A stretch of 64,000 bases of DNA, from contig JAHQIY010000004.1 in NCBI GenBank assembly GCA_019054805.1, forward strand, positions 3,844,001 to 3,908,000. Reading direction: 5' to 3'. Shown here piece by piece: positions 1 through 11,275 of the stretch. The notes under the pieces were generated by a model. That model searched no databases and was not told where the DNA came from. It saw only the letters and a list, made by a program, of their open reading frames with translations. The position numbers and the translations under genes were made by a program. Position 1 is the first letter of the stretch; each line of letters begins with the position of its first letter. Source of the stretch: Brachionus manjavacas. Lineage: Eukaryota; Rotifera; Eurotatoria; Ploima; Brachionidae.

Positions 1-1607
1 TTACAAAAAAGCTGAGCATTGTCAGCCTCTAGTTCAGAGTTGGAGTGGACCAATTTTTTAGCCTGACTGGACAATTTTTCTTCGGATGCCTTGCGCTCTG
101 CGACTAAAAATCTCAATTCTTTGATCTGTTGCTCTAAGCTATCAACACGGCTAGATGTTTTGCTCAAGGCGGTCTGCGTTTGGTACAAATTCTCATTTTT
201 TTCCTCCAATTCTTCCTCTAGCTTTTTAAGTTCTTCCTTCTTAAAGTCCAATTGTTCGCTATTTGCCGAAAATTTCTTTATGTATTCACGCAATTCAAGC
301 TTGAGCATTTTGGTATTGGACTCCATCTCTTGGTAAATTTCAGCCGGCAAGTAAACACCATTTTTTTCTCTTGTAGCATTTAGCTCCCTCTTAAGTCTCT
401 CAATTTCTTCGTTATACTCCTTGATTAGTTGTTTTTTGACCAGCTTTTGGTTGATTTCGGGCTTGTTTCGTATTGATTTGGCCTTGTGGGCATAGTCAAG
501 AGTGCTCAGCGTTTCCTCTAGATTACAAAGAGCAGGACTAACTGTGGCAATTATGGTGGTTTTTGTTCTACCACCCAAGGAGTCCTGCAGTAGTCTGGTC
601 AAATTGCTTTCTCGGTAGGGAATGTGATCGCTGTGCTGCACCAAAGCGGTGATAACACGGCCTAGAGTGGTCAAGCTTTTGTTTATTTTTCCTGCCTCTG
701 CGGCTCTCTTGCCAGTGGCGCCAGATCTTTCGATATTTTCGCTACCGGCCAAGTCGACCAAATTCAATTTTCCCACTTTGATTATTTCTTCGCCTTCAAT
801 GGCTCGGTCTTTTATAAAAACAGTTATTGTAAAAATGGAATGAGATCTGCTCGATTGATTGTTCATTAGGGTGCTAGCTTTTTGGCGCCGATCAGCGCCT
901 TTTTGTAGTATTTTAAATACTTGGTTTTTATTTAGTACATTAACTTCTTCCAATTTTGAGACAATGACGGAGCCTTTTCGGCCCGGGTCATCGTAGATTT
1001 TGAGCTTTTCCTCTTTGTCTAAACTGGAATCACTGAGTAAATCGGTTAGCTCTTCGTTGTAGAGTTCCATGTAGCTTATCTTGACGGAGTATTCACAGTG
1101 AGGCATAGAGGAAAGCAGGGTGAAGAGATGCGATACCGAGCGAGGTATTATTCCGACATTGGGATCGTCTTCCCATGTGGAATCATTTAATTGGGAATAG
1201 TCGCCCTCCATGGTAAAAGTTTTTCCAGTTCCTGTTTGACCATAGGCAAATATGGTGCAATTGTAGCCTTCGAGAGCTTCTTTGACCACTGGTCTAACCA
1301 CTTGATTGTACACATCGATTTGTTTTGATTCCATCCCGAATACCTTTGATTAAAGTTTTAAAATTAAAATTATTTTTTGTGAATTTTACTTTGTCAAAGG
1401 TGAATGTTTTTGTGCTTGAGATTGATGAGTTTCGATCGATTGCCACAACTTCTCTGCGTCTCTCGTTGCATTCAATTACACAATAGCTATTTGACTTTTT
1501 TTCTCGATCACTCAAGGGTCTTTTTTAAAATTTTAATTCAGAAAAATAGATAATTAGTTCGCATCTTACCGACATCTTACAGCCACCTGAATATTCTGCG
1601 CAGACAT
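1..1607 (-). CDS. KIF11: Kinesin-5 (KIF11/Eg5-type) mitotic motor, 5' part
   Basis: This encodes the N-terminal motor of a bipolar plus-end-directed kinesin that slides antiparallel spindle microtubules. Three exons are visible: 1607-1570, 1519-1390 and 1343 to the window edge, with GT-AG introns of about 50 bp and consistent phases. The start [14 protein letters not shown] matches the beta-1 strand of the kinesin motor. The P-loop GQTGTGKT lies near 1227-1250, and switch I (SSRSH), switch II (DLAGSE) and the neck region follow. The long loop 5 with [12 protein letters not shown] is typical of kinesin-5, where it forms the monastrol-type inhibitor site, and supports this subfamily over other kinesins. 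A predicted coiled coil rich in E, K and L continues to position 1, so the stalk and C-terminal tail lie outside the window. No broken codon was seen. Confidence 0.96.
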
Positions 1608-3047
1608 TTCAAATATAATTTATTTTTTTATTAATTAGACTTTTGAAAATTTAAAAAACTAAGTACAAAAATTTATTTTTAATTATTTTAGTACATGTGG
1701 GTCTTTGCGTAAAAAAATTTTGTCTTCATTGTCTTCAAAATATCGATTGTCCAAAATTTTTTAAATTAATCAAACCACCATTATTTTAAGTTATTGATGG
1801 ATTTTTGGATATTAATTAAGAAAAATTCGCAAATAAAAAAAATAAGATCAAGAAATATTTATTTGTTTTAAGTCTTTGGCTGAGGCCGCTATCCGACCAC
1901 TTCAGTGTGCTGTGAAATAAAGCGCACCGTAAAAGATATGTACAATTCAATTAAATTAAGTTAAGCATTAAATTAATTAAATTAATTAAGATCAAGGAAT
2001 AATCTGTAAAAATGAATTTATTTTTGTATATCAAGATAGCATAAAAGAGATAAACTTAAAAAATAATGATCAATTGTTTTAGAAAGAAATTTTGAAAATT
2101 CAATTTTTTTCTAGATGATTTTTTTGTCATTTTCGTTAAAAAAAGTAACATAAATAAATCAATTATTTTCATTTTTTTTAATCCGAAATTTCGTAATTTT
2201 TTAAATTCCTGATTATCAAGTTTCCGACATTGTCTTTATTCAGATAAATTTTCGAACTATTTTTGTAATTAAAATGAGCATCAATATTTATTTAATCGTC
2301 ATTAGTAAAAATAACACTTTAAGACTAAAACTTTTTGGCAAGCAAATTCCATACACAGACTCTCAAGTCTTTAATGGAACAAAATTTGACCAAAATCTCT
2401 GCTTTAACTCCCAAGTTGAGTTTATCCGTTCTAGGTGTCACGAATTAATCTAGTTAAGATTCTGTCCCATAAATCTTGGAAACTAAGTAAAAAAACATTT
2501 TCAGGAATCTATAACGCATTTATAGGCTCTATTTTAGACTAAAGTTTTTTCACCCTATCTCGTGTTCCGGAACAAACATGCAAAAACTATAGGTACTTCA
2601 GAATACTTCCTTTAAGTCAATTTATCACTTACCATTTGACCGTCTATTCAGTTTTTCAGTCTTCTCGAAGACGAAAAATTTACATATTTCATTATTATGC
2701 TCGTTCCTCGCAATTAATTGCTAATATTTTTTTTTTATTTTTTTTATTTTATTAAATTTTTTTTGTAATTAATTAAACAATTTATTATAGTTTTTTTTAA
2801 ATTAATTCTATGAGAATCCTTTTCAATAGAACTTTTAAATGAATTGTTTTTTTTTATTAAATAAAAATTTATTCGAATAACTTAAACCGAAACTAAAATT
2901 TACAAATACAGATTTTAACTTAATTTTTGGCTAACCAAATTTTAGCTAACCACAAAACCAAGCAAAACCAATATCACTAAAATTTACTCAATTTAAACAT
3001 TTTGATCTAAAATTAAATAACTAAAACTTTTATTTTAATTTCCATTT
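1608..3047. other. Intergenic region upstream of kinesin-5
   Basis: A/T-rich DNA with long homopolymer runs. I see no coding pattern, RNA gene or clear repeat. The part next to 1607 must include the kinesin-5 promoter, but no TATA box or initiator was recognised. Confidence 0.6.
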
Positions 3048-4028
3048 GGTTTAATTTTTTGTATTTGAATTACAAAATATATCCAATGTTGAAATAACAT
3101 TGAAAAAGTGCGATGTTTCAAATAAAAAAATAATTTTAAGTCAATATTGCAAGCACGAAAAACTTGGTGTTTTATGAATTTCGACTTTAAGTTTGTGATA
3201 TGATGATACTTATAATTAAGATAATATTTGTAGTTTAAAAAACTATCTACGTCCTGTTTTCCATTTTTTATCAATTGAGTATGTGTTAAAAAGTACCAAA
3301 CGAAAGTAAATTATCACTTTTGTCAAAATTTTATAAGAAGAAAACAAAGTTTTTCGTGTCTAGTCCGTTAGGTAAACTATGGTTCACTTGTTACTGGAAA
3401 GTTAAAAAATCTACAAAAACTATTAACTAATTTTTATATCAGTTTCGAGAATAAGGCATTCTATTAAATTTTGAGCTTTATTCAATTTGTTCGCATAATC
3501 TAAAACTATTTTGTCTAATTCTATTTTGAACAAAAAAATTGGGTGAACCAAAAGTTCACAAAATCTGAGAACAAAATATTTCGGATACTAAGTGAACTAG
3601 GTTTACCAAACCGACTAGATCCAGTTTTTTAATGATTGAAAATTTAATCAAAATGAATTATTTACTTATTTTTTTTTCTTTTAATGCTCATTTTTATTCT
3701 TTTTATTTATTTAATTTTTTATTATTTAACTATATTTTTAGTTTTTTCATATGTTTCTGGTCTGAATGAGCATTTGCTCGGGAAAAAATAAATAAATGTA
3801 TTATTTAAAAATTAAAAAAGAATTTTCAATATTTTTTTCAAATTTCCAAACAAAAATTAAACTCATTCTATTTCACAAAAGAGTTTAATTGAAAATATGA
3901 AAATGTTTGCAATATTAACTTAAAATTAATTTTTTTTTTGAAACTTAAAAAAATATTTGAACATCGCATTATTTAATGTTATTTCAAAATTGGATACATT
4001 TTGTAATTCAAATACAAAAAATTAAACT
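3048..4028. mobile_element. Non-autonomous TIR element, family shared with 46450-47665
   Basis: The ends are inverted copies of each other over about 75 bp. The left end reads GGTTTAATTTTTTGTATTTG, then a stretch containing AATTACAAAAT and TATCCAATGTTGAAAT; the right end carries the reverse complement. A second copy at 46450-47665 shares both ends and inner blocks, including a block with CAAAATCTGAGAACAA. No transposase is encoded. I could not identify a clean target-site duplication, so the superfamily is unknown. Confidence 0.75.
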
Positions 4029-5196
4029 ATATATTGTAAAAAATTTATTTTTAGAATAAAAATCTATTTCTGAAATTTATTGATTTTTTTAATCATTTTA
4101 TACAAAATAAATGTCATTTACGTCATTTTGTTCTAAAAAGTCAATCAATATTTTTTTCAAAAAAATAAAAAAACGTTCTTTTTTTTGGAAATAAAGTTTT
4201 CGAAAAATTTTTAATTTTTTTTCTTTGATTTTAACAATAATTATCGGAAATTTACGGCAATTATCATTATTTTATAATTAATTACGGATATTTTATTAAT
4301 TATTTGGAGCTAAGAAGTGTATTTTTCATGTGTTTAATTACTTAATTTTTTTAGTTTTAAATTTAGAAGGGATCATTTTATTCGGTCCAGTTCCAGTATT
4401 TTTCCTAGACTTAAAGAAAAAATCAATCAATCTTAATGAGTCCAACGAACTCACAAAAATTAAAACTTCCAACTACTAATTTGTATTTTGTTTTTTTTTA
4501 CCAAAGGACATAGTATGATGGAATATGTAAAATCTTTGGAAAATGCACAAGACTTAAATAGAGAAATTGAATTTATTTTAAATTTAAATTTTGATTTTTG
4601 CTTTTTCCCCAGGATAAATTTCTACAGTGTTCCTTGCTCAAAATTCTAATTCTGTAAAAATATGTTTTTTTGTTTTGGATTTTTTACTCTTTTGATCCAA
4701 TATATTTTAGGTAACTTTTTACCCCTCTAAGCAAGAGGATTATTAAGGATTATAAAAAAATGTTTGTTTAGATTCTTTATTTGACCAAAAATTTCTAATA
4801 GAGTTAAATATTTGGTTAAATATTTTACGGAGTTTCACTTGGAATGTGATTGAATGAATATTAAATCATTAAAAAAAGAACATCATTTTAATTTAAAATA
4901 AAAAATTACTAGTTTGATTTTTAAATAAAATTTATTTAAAAATTTAGAAATAAAATTTTAATTTTTAAAATTAAAATATCGATGCAAGCTTTATTAAGAT
5001 CAATAGTAGCCGAACGTACTCTTAAAAATTTAACTCAAAAAATATCTATTATGACAAAAATGATTAGCCTGAATATTTGGACAAGCTAAATTAGCTAAGA
5101 GTTTAAAACTATATTTGTTTTTATTTTTGTTCAGCTTTGATGTAAGACAATCAAATGATAAAAATCAATTAACCGCTTAGACAAATGACAAGATGG
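4029..5196. other. Intergenic, no feature seen
   Basis: A/T-rich sequence between the TIR element and the RRM gene, without supported coding sequence. Confidence 0.6.
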
Positions 5197-5206
5197 ATTA
5201 TATAAG
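5197..5206 (+). promoter_or_regulatory. Probable TATA box of the RRM gene
   Basis: A TATATAAG-like sequence lies about 50 bp upstream of the ATG at 5255. This spacing would leave a very short 5' leader. Similar AT-rich words are common here, so the call is tentative. Confidence 0.4.
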
Positions 5207-5254
5207 AGAAGAAATATTAGGCTACTGATATTAAAAATTGAAAATTAAAAAAAA

Positions 5255-5779
5255 ATGAGTGAAAATTCTAATTTTTACAGTTTGTTTGGTCCTTGTGAAC
5301 CAAAAAATCAGTTGGTTATTCAGACAAGCAGTGAATCCATTAATCAGCCTTTGAGCAACTCTACAAATTTAATTCAGCGCCCAGTTAAAAGGCAAAGTTG
5401 CTACAATACCAAGTTGTTCGTGGGAAATCTTCCATTGAAAACAACACTTGTGGAAATGTATCATTTGTTCAGCAAGTATGGTCGAGTGAATATGAATTTA
5501 AGTATTGTAAAAGAGGATAACTATGCGTTTATTCACTACTATGACGAAAAGGAAGCCGAACGGGCCTGTGCAGCATTGAATAATAGCCTATTTAAAAATC
5601 GTTATATCAGAGTCCAGTTTTCGACCAGTATGGGACATGTCAACAAAGCACGTTCATTAAACATCATTAAAGCTAAAATTACACAATCTGCAACAATTTC
5701 AGATTTTTGCTCCACCCAGACCAGTTTATCGTCATCTCCATCTACCGATTTTCACCAAAATCCTCGTACTACATTCTAG
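5255..5779 (+). CDS. Small single-RRM RNA-binding protein
   Basis: A 174-residue intronless ORF with one RNA-recognition motif at about residues 48-125. RNP2 is KLFVGNL, and RNP1 is the NYAFIHYY stretch, where aromatic residues stack on RNA. The RRM has the compact layout seen in RBM4/Lark-type proteins, in which strand beta-3 follows shortly after the FSKYGRV element. The flanks are low-complexity: an N/S/Q-rich N-terminus and an S/T-rich C-terminus. An A-rich stretch precedes the ATG. Family knowledge suggests mRNA splicing or translational control, but no ortholog can be named from the sequence. It is not part of the tandem RRM pair at 36.9-40.3 kb, whose RRMs differ. An unusual RBM4-like or lineage-specific protein is the main alternative. 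Confidence 0.8.
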   Translation: MSENSNFYSLFGPCEPKNQLVIQTSSESINQPLSNSTNLIQRPVKRQSCYNTKLFVGNLPLKTTLVEMYHLFSKYGRVNMNLSIVKEDNYAFIHYYDEKEAERACAALNNSLFKNRYIRVQFSTSMGHVNKARSLNIIKAKITQSATISDFCSTQTSLSSSPSTDFHQNPRTTF

Positions 5780-6828
5780 TGCTTAAGTTATCATGATCTA
5801 TCCACCGAACCCTTTAGATCAAATTTGCTATCTTATCAAACTGAAAAGTATTTTATACTTCAGAATTACTTAAAACAAGTCCAAATTTATTCAAGTTCAG
5901 ATTAAATAATCAATCACATTAGTAAAATTTAAAGGTAAGATAATTAATCCGGTTTTATTATGTTAAAAATGTTAATGTATTTTTATATTATTGCTTTTTT
6001 TAAATAAATTAGTTTGAAAAAAAAATTTTATTTTGTGTTTTTAAATTTTTTAAAAATCAAATTATTTACCCGATAAAAATTATAACATGAAACTTAAAAA
6101 AAAATCCTGCAGAGTTGAATAACTTGACTAAATGACCGGGATCGCTTTAAAGGATTTTGATAAGAAATAAAAATAATTAAAAAATTGAATTTTTTTCTTT
6201 ATTAAGTAAATAATATTTAAACAAATACCGTTCCTAAAATGTAGAAAATAGTAATTCCACAAAAAAATTGTCTAAAAAAATAATATAAAATACTATTTAC
6301 CGCTTTTTTTCTCAAAATTTGTTCTCGAGAGATACATTTCATCAATCTCTCAGAATTTATAATCTTATAAATGTCATACTGTGTGTAAATAGTTGTTCAT
6401 TTGAAAAGCACTTAGAATTGTTAACAAAATTATTTTGTGAAATAATATCTTTGTAAAAAAGTCGTGCAATAGAGTTGTTGCATTAGTTATCGAAGTTATG
6501 AGCTAGTTTTGGGTTTAACCCAAAAATTTTTTAAATAATCAATTTCATTTTAAGAAAATTAGAGGTTGATGAATGAAAAAAATTTAGTAAAATTCTAGCA
6601 GATCCGAACGGAGCTATTTCAAGTAAATAAAAAACTATTATACAATCAAATTCGGATAAAAAATAATTTTTTGAAAATTAATTCTAGAACATAAAAAAAT
6701 AAATTGACCTTAGCTTGGTTTAGCTGAGTAAATTTAACATGTTGAGATTTGAGCTAAAATAAGTCTAATAAGTTGCACCAATTTTAAATAATTTAAGATA
6801 AAATATGTTTTAGCTTTTATTCATTGCT
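5780..6828. other. Intergenic region between RRM gene and NAD kinase
   Basis: A/T-rich. It contains the 3' end of the RRM gene (an AATAAA-like word near 6003) and presumably the NAD kinase promoter. No further feature is supported. Confidence 0.6.
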
Positions 6829-9800
6829 ATGCAAAATTTTCAAAAATATTTGAAACATTTTTTAAACAAGAACAAATTTAGATCGAAAATGAATGTATTT
6901 TTAAAAAAAAATCATGGTCACATAGCCTCAATAACAAGCAACATAGTGCTCGAAATCAAATTGAATTTAAAATTTTTTTCAAAACACTATAGTTCAGCCA
7001 ATAGCTCAAAAATTAATTTTGATTTTTCTAAAATTTTAGTTCTTAACAAAATTACTCGGTAATTTAGATAAAATCAAAAAAAAATTCAAAATTAACATTG
7101 TCAATTTAAGCTATGAATTCGAAAAGAAACGATACTTCAGTCTGTCAGAGGAAAAACTCAAGCTCAAAGTAGAATTCTATTTATTTTTTTAAAACTTTTA
7201 AATTTTTAAAGCTTCAAGAGCGAGGCTCGAACTACGATCGTTTAATAGAGCACCACAACATTCATTACCGTTCACTAGAGCGCATACTGGCTGCATTTAA
7301 GGAAGAGGGAATTGAAACAAGAGTAACACAAAGATACAACTATTCTTATGATGACATTCAATGGGCCAATTGTATCTTCAGTGCCGGTGGCGACGGAACA
7401 TTTTTGCTAGCCTCGGCTAAAATAAAATCTAATGACAAACCAGTTATTGGCATCAATACTGATATAAGTTAGTTTTGACATAAAAAATTTTAATTTTTTT
7501 AATAATTTATCAAAAAGCTAGTTCGGAGGGCCATTTGTTGTTGCCTAAGGAACAGTCAGTAAATTTTTCTCAAACTCTGGCAAAGCTTTTAAATGGAAAA
7601 TTCAGGTTTTAGTTGATTTAGTAATTTTTGTGATAAAATCAAATTAAAAAATTAAAATAGCTGGCTTTACCGCGCAAGAATTCGAATTCATTTAGAAGGA
7701 GAAAATGTCGAAGACGAGCCTATTGAGTTGCATGACCAGGTCCTGCAAAATTTGGAGCACAGGTATTTTGTGTAATTAAAATGAAACAAAAAAGAAAATT
7801 TACTATTTTTATTTAGATATATTGAGCATATGGAAGAAAATCGGCAAACAAAATTAAAAAGAGAAGCTAAGAGTAAACAAATTTTAGTGTTTTTGATTAT
7901 TTTGGTTTAATTGAAGCTTATTAGATTCCAAAAATCCAGAGACAAAATTATTTAGAATACCCACACTTGCTCTAAATGAGGTTTTTATTGGTGAGGCATT
8001 AAGTGCTCGTGTTTCCTATTATCTCATGTCTATAGATAATGGACCTCTATTTAGACAAAAAAGTTCTGGTATCATCATTTGCACTGGAACTGGCTCTACT
8101 TCTTGGTGCTACAATATAAATAAAATGAGTGTTCAATCGGTTAAAAGAATAATAAATTTAGGTTTTAAATTTTTAACTTTTTTCATCTTAAGAACTGAAA
8201 AGTAATTTTATGAAATTTTAAGTCAAATCTAAAGTAAACAACGGAGAAAATAATATACCAGGTAATGATGATAATTTTGTCAACAATATTACACATGAAT
8301 TCAATGATTCAATCGTATTTGAGCCTGACCAGTTGAGAATGGCGTACACAATCCGAGATCCAGTTATAAATAGTAAAAGTTCTATTTTTTTTATTCTTTA
8401 TAATTATTTAAAAATATCATTTAATCAAATTATTTTTTCTAAATTGAAAAGATTTTCAAGTTAAATTCATTAATAGAAAATTTTTGTTTCCAATTTTTCT
8501 GTTTTTTTAAATGAAAACATATATTTAAAAAACAAATTTAAATTAAAAAAAAATTATTATTACTATTATGAGGTTGTTCGCCAAACTCCATAAAATTGGA
8601 CACTTTGTGTTTTTCTGAAATCCAGAGTTGTTTAAAAGTCCCAAAAAAAAGTCTAAGTCATCAAAAAAAAAGTCCAAGTCAGGACTTTTTTTTTTTTTTT
8701 TTTTTTTCAAAGTCCAAGTCAGGACTTTTAAATTTTTTTTTTCAAAAAAAAAGTCAGGACTTTTAAATTTTTTTTTTCAAAAAAAAAGTCAGGACTTTTA
8801 AATTTTTTTTTTTTTTTAAATAAAATTTATTTGCTCTTTTTTTTTTTTTAAACTTTCAATCATCTCAGAAAATTTCAATCAAAGTTAGTTGACTTGAGCT
8901 ACATGGAATGGTTCTTTCCTTGTTAATAGAATTTTCTTCTTCCTGCCAAGGGCCTATATTTTTCAATTACTAGACTAGATTTAATTTTATAATATCTGGT
9001 GGAGTAAGAAGGGAGCAATTGACACTTTTTGATTTCATTACTTAAACACAAGTTACTTTTGTTGCTGTAATACTAAAAAGATTTAAAATTCAAAAAAATT
9101 TCAGATGAACACAAAGAATAATAAAAAAATTAAAAAGTTTTTTATAACTTTGCTAAAAAAAGTAAGCAAAGTCTCAAATATTTATCTTTGAACCATTCCA
9201 TTTCAAAGAACAGATTAATTCAAATCTTTCAAGGATGTTTTTTTAATCCATTTTCAAAAATAAATTAAAGAAAATAAAATTTATGGTTTTTTTTTCAATT
9301 TTAAAATTGGATCAACAGAGATGTTCCGCTTTTTTTGACTTGGACTTTTTTTGAAAAAAAAATTTTAAAGTCTTTGGTGGGACTTTTGAAAAAAAAAAAA
9401 AAAAAAAAAGTCTTGACTTGGACTTTTTTTGAAAAAAAAAATTTAAAGTCTTTGGTGGGACTTTTGAAAAAAAAAAAAAAAAGTCTTGACTTTGACTTGA
9501 CTTGAGACTTGTGACTTTTAAACAACTCTGCTGAAATCTATAAATTTTTCTCAAGAACTTTTGCTTAGCAAATCATAAATTTATTTTCATTGAAATGTCT
9601 TGTCTATACAGCGGTAATTTTTTTGTGGTAATTTAAAAAATAATGAATAATTTGTAAAAGAATGATTTTTAAGGGAGTATATTCTTTTACTATTACTATG
9701 TTAAATTTAATTTATTAATAAAAAAGGTATAGATGAGTCCCATTAACCTAATTTTTGGCATGTATCCGAGGATACATAGAATATGTATCTGAGGATGCAT

Positions 9801-11149
9801 CAAAATGTATTCTCGGATACAAAATATGTATTTTCAGAATCAAAAAAATACAAATTTTTTATTTTTGTATCCGAGAATACATATTTTATTCGATTCGATT
9901 CTTCGATCTCTTCTGTATTCTTTTTTTTTGTAAATTTTTCTTACATCAGAAACAAGATTTTTTCAAAAACCAAATATCCTTTTTAAGGGTTAATGGAGCG
10001 ATACCATTGCTCTACTTTTTTAGCAATTACTGTGTTGTTGAAATCTTGCAGAATCTGTCAGCCGAAACTTACAATGTCAAATCAACAAAGTCAGCTGGTG
10101 TTTGAAGCAAAATGAGATACATATTGTATCTCAGGATACATTTTACATATATACATATATATGTATCGAGGGATATTAATATGTATTTTTCAAAAAAAAT
10201 ATTTTGAGAGAATACATAAAATATGAATAAAAAAAATTTGTATTTTTTTGATTCTGAAAATACATATTTTGAATCCGAGAATACATTTTGATGCATTCTC
10301 AGATACTTATTCTATGTATTCTCGGGTATATGCCAAAAATGAGGTTTATGGGACTCATTTATACCATAAAAAATATATTTTTGAAAGAGTAATTTAATTA
10401 CAAAAACGATTTATAATCTTATATGATGTGAACAATATTTTTTCCTATTTCTTTCTTTTTCTATGTTCAACTCCAACTGAAGCATAAGGCGTCCACAAAT
10501 TCCCTCCATTCTTACCTGTTATTTTCGGCAGTTTCTGCTTGTCTTTATGTGAGTATCATCTCTTCCAGCTCTCTTTCAATTCTTCTCCTAAAAGTCAAGC
10601 TCGAGGATTTCTCTTTTGTTCACCTTAACGTAGAAAAAATATAAATGAGTTAATATATCATTTCTATTTAGAGTTTCTTAGAAACTAAAATAAATTAACT
10701 ATAAATATTTTTTAAAATTATTCTCATGAATTTATGATGATGAATAAACATTTTTTAGATAATTTTTTCGATTCTTTTGATTTTAAAAACAATAAAATTC
10801 AGTCAAAATGGTTAACTTAAAAAATTTTATTAATTTTTTAATACATCATTAATTTAGTAAAATTAAACAATTGTAATCAAATATTTTATTTAAAAAAAAT
10901 TGAAGGAATTTTTACAAACGAAACAAACCGAGGCTTTGCCAAAAAGTAAATAAAGTTTGAAATTAATAAACTAAAAAAATGATTAAAATTGAAAAAAAAA
11001 ATTAAAGATTAATTGTTCAATCTCGATGTTTTGATGCATGCTTAGTAATTGATGGAAGTCAATCATACCAGTTTAACGATGGCTCTAAAGCTGTGATGGA
11101 AACTCTGCCTGAAGATTCACTTAAAACAGTTCTAGTCCACAAAGACTAG
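6829..11149 (+). CDS. NADK2: Mitochondrial NAD kinase, complete
   Basis: Phosphorylates NAD+ to NADP+ in the mitochondrial matrix. Ten exons join with consistent phases: 6829-7058, 7111-7168, 7212-7467, 7518-7605, 7661-7762, 7817-7872, 7925-8161, 8223-8372, 10906-10945 and 11008-11149. They give 452 residues, near the 442 of human NADK2. The first exon is basic and hydroxylated with almost no acidic residues, as in a mitochondrial presequence, and ends in KITR, which joins YEFEKKRY. The nucleotide-binding GGDGT is at about residues 155-159. SSEGHL, LNEVFIGE and CTGTGS follow, and the C-terminal part carries SRCFDACLVIDG and FNDGSKAVMETL. A 40-bp exon at 10906-10945 supplies NRIFTNETNRGFAKK at the place of the human NRVFSSSRQ segment. 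Two transposons sit in the preceding 2.5 kb intron. No lesion is visible. Confidence 0.95.
8623..9530. mobile_element. hAT-like non-autonomous element with 8-bp TSD
   Basis: Terminal inverted repeats CAGAGTTGTTTAAAAGTC match exactly at both ends. They are flanked by a perfect 8-bp duplication CTGAAATC (8615-8622 and 9531-9538). CAG-type ends with 8-bp duplications are the hallmark of hAT elements. The arms are built of short tandem units containing AAGTCAGGACTTT on the left and AAGTCTTTGGTGGGACTTT on the right, separated by poly-A/T tracts, so the whole can fold back. It has no transposase. It lies in NAD kinase intron 8. A 288-bp relative is at 52701-52988. Confidence 0.9.
9726..10365. mobile_element. 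Foldback element with long TIRs and 8-bp TSD
   Basis: A 640-bp near-palindrome. Both ends begin GGTATARATGAGTCCCATWA and continue into GGCATRTAYCCGAGRATACA. An exact 8-bp duplication ATAAAAAA flanks it at 9718-9725 and 10366-10373. The arms repeat the self-complementary word TGTATCCGAGAATACAT several times. GG termini with an 8-bp duplication suggest a Merlin-like or other 8-bp-TSD superfamily; hAT is less likely because the ends are not CA-type. It encodes no protein. It lies in the same NAD kinase intron as the hAT-like element. Confidence 0.87.
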
Positions 11150-11275
11150 CGTTAATTAAATTTTTTTTTATAATTTTTAATTTGAAAAAATAATTCTTTA
11201 ACGTGTAAATATCATTTTTTAGAGAGCGTCTATTCTTTATTTGATTTTAATTTTAATCAAACATGCACAGGAAAA

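Noticed and set aside
9301-9554. Two overlapping minus-strand open frames rich in Phe and Lys
   Set aside because: They arise from poly-A/T tracts and AAGTC tandem units of the hAT-like element and have no domain features.
9755-10296. Open frames on both strands in the foldback element
   Set aside because: The frames mirror each other because the DNA is palindromic; the protein texture is only the repeated TGTATCCGAG word.
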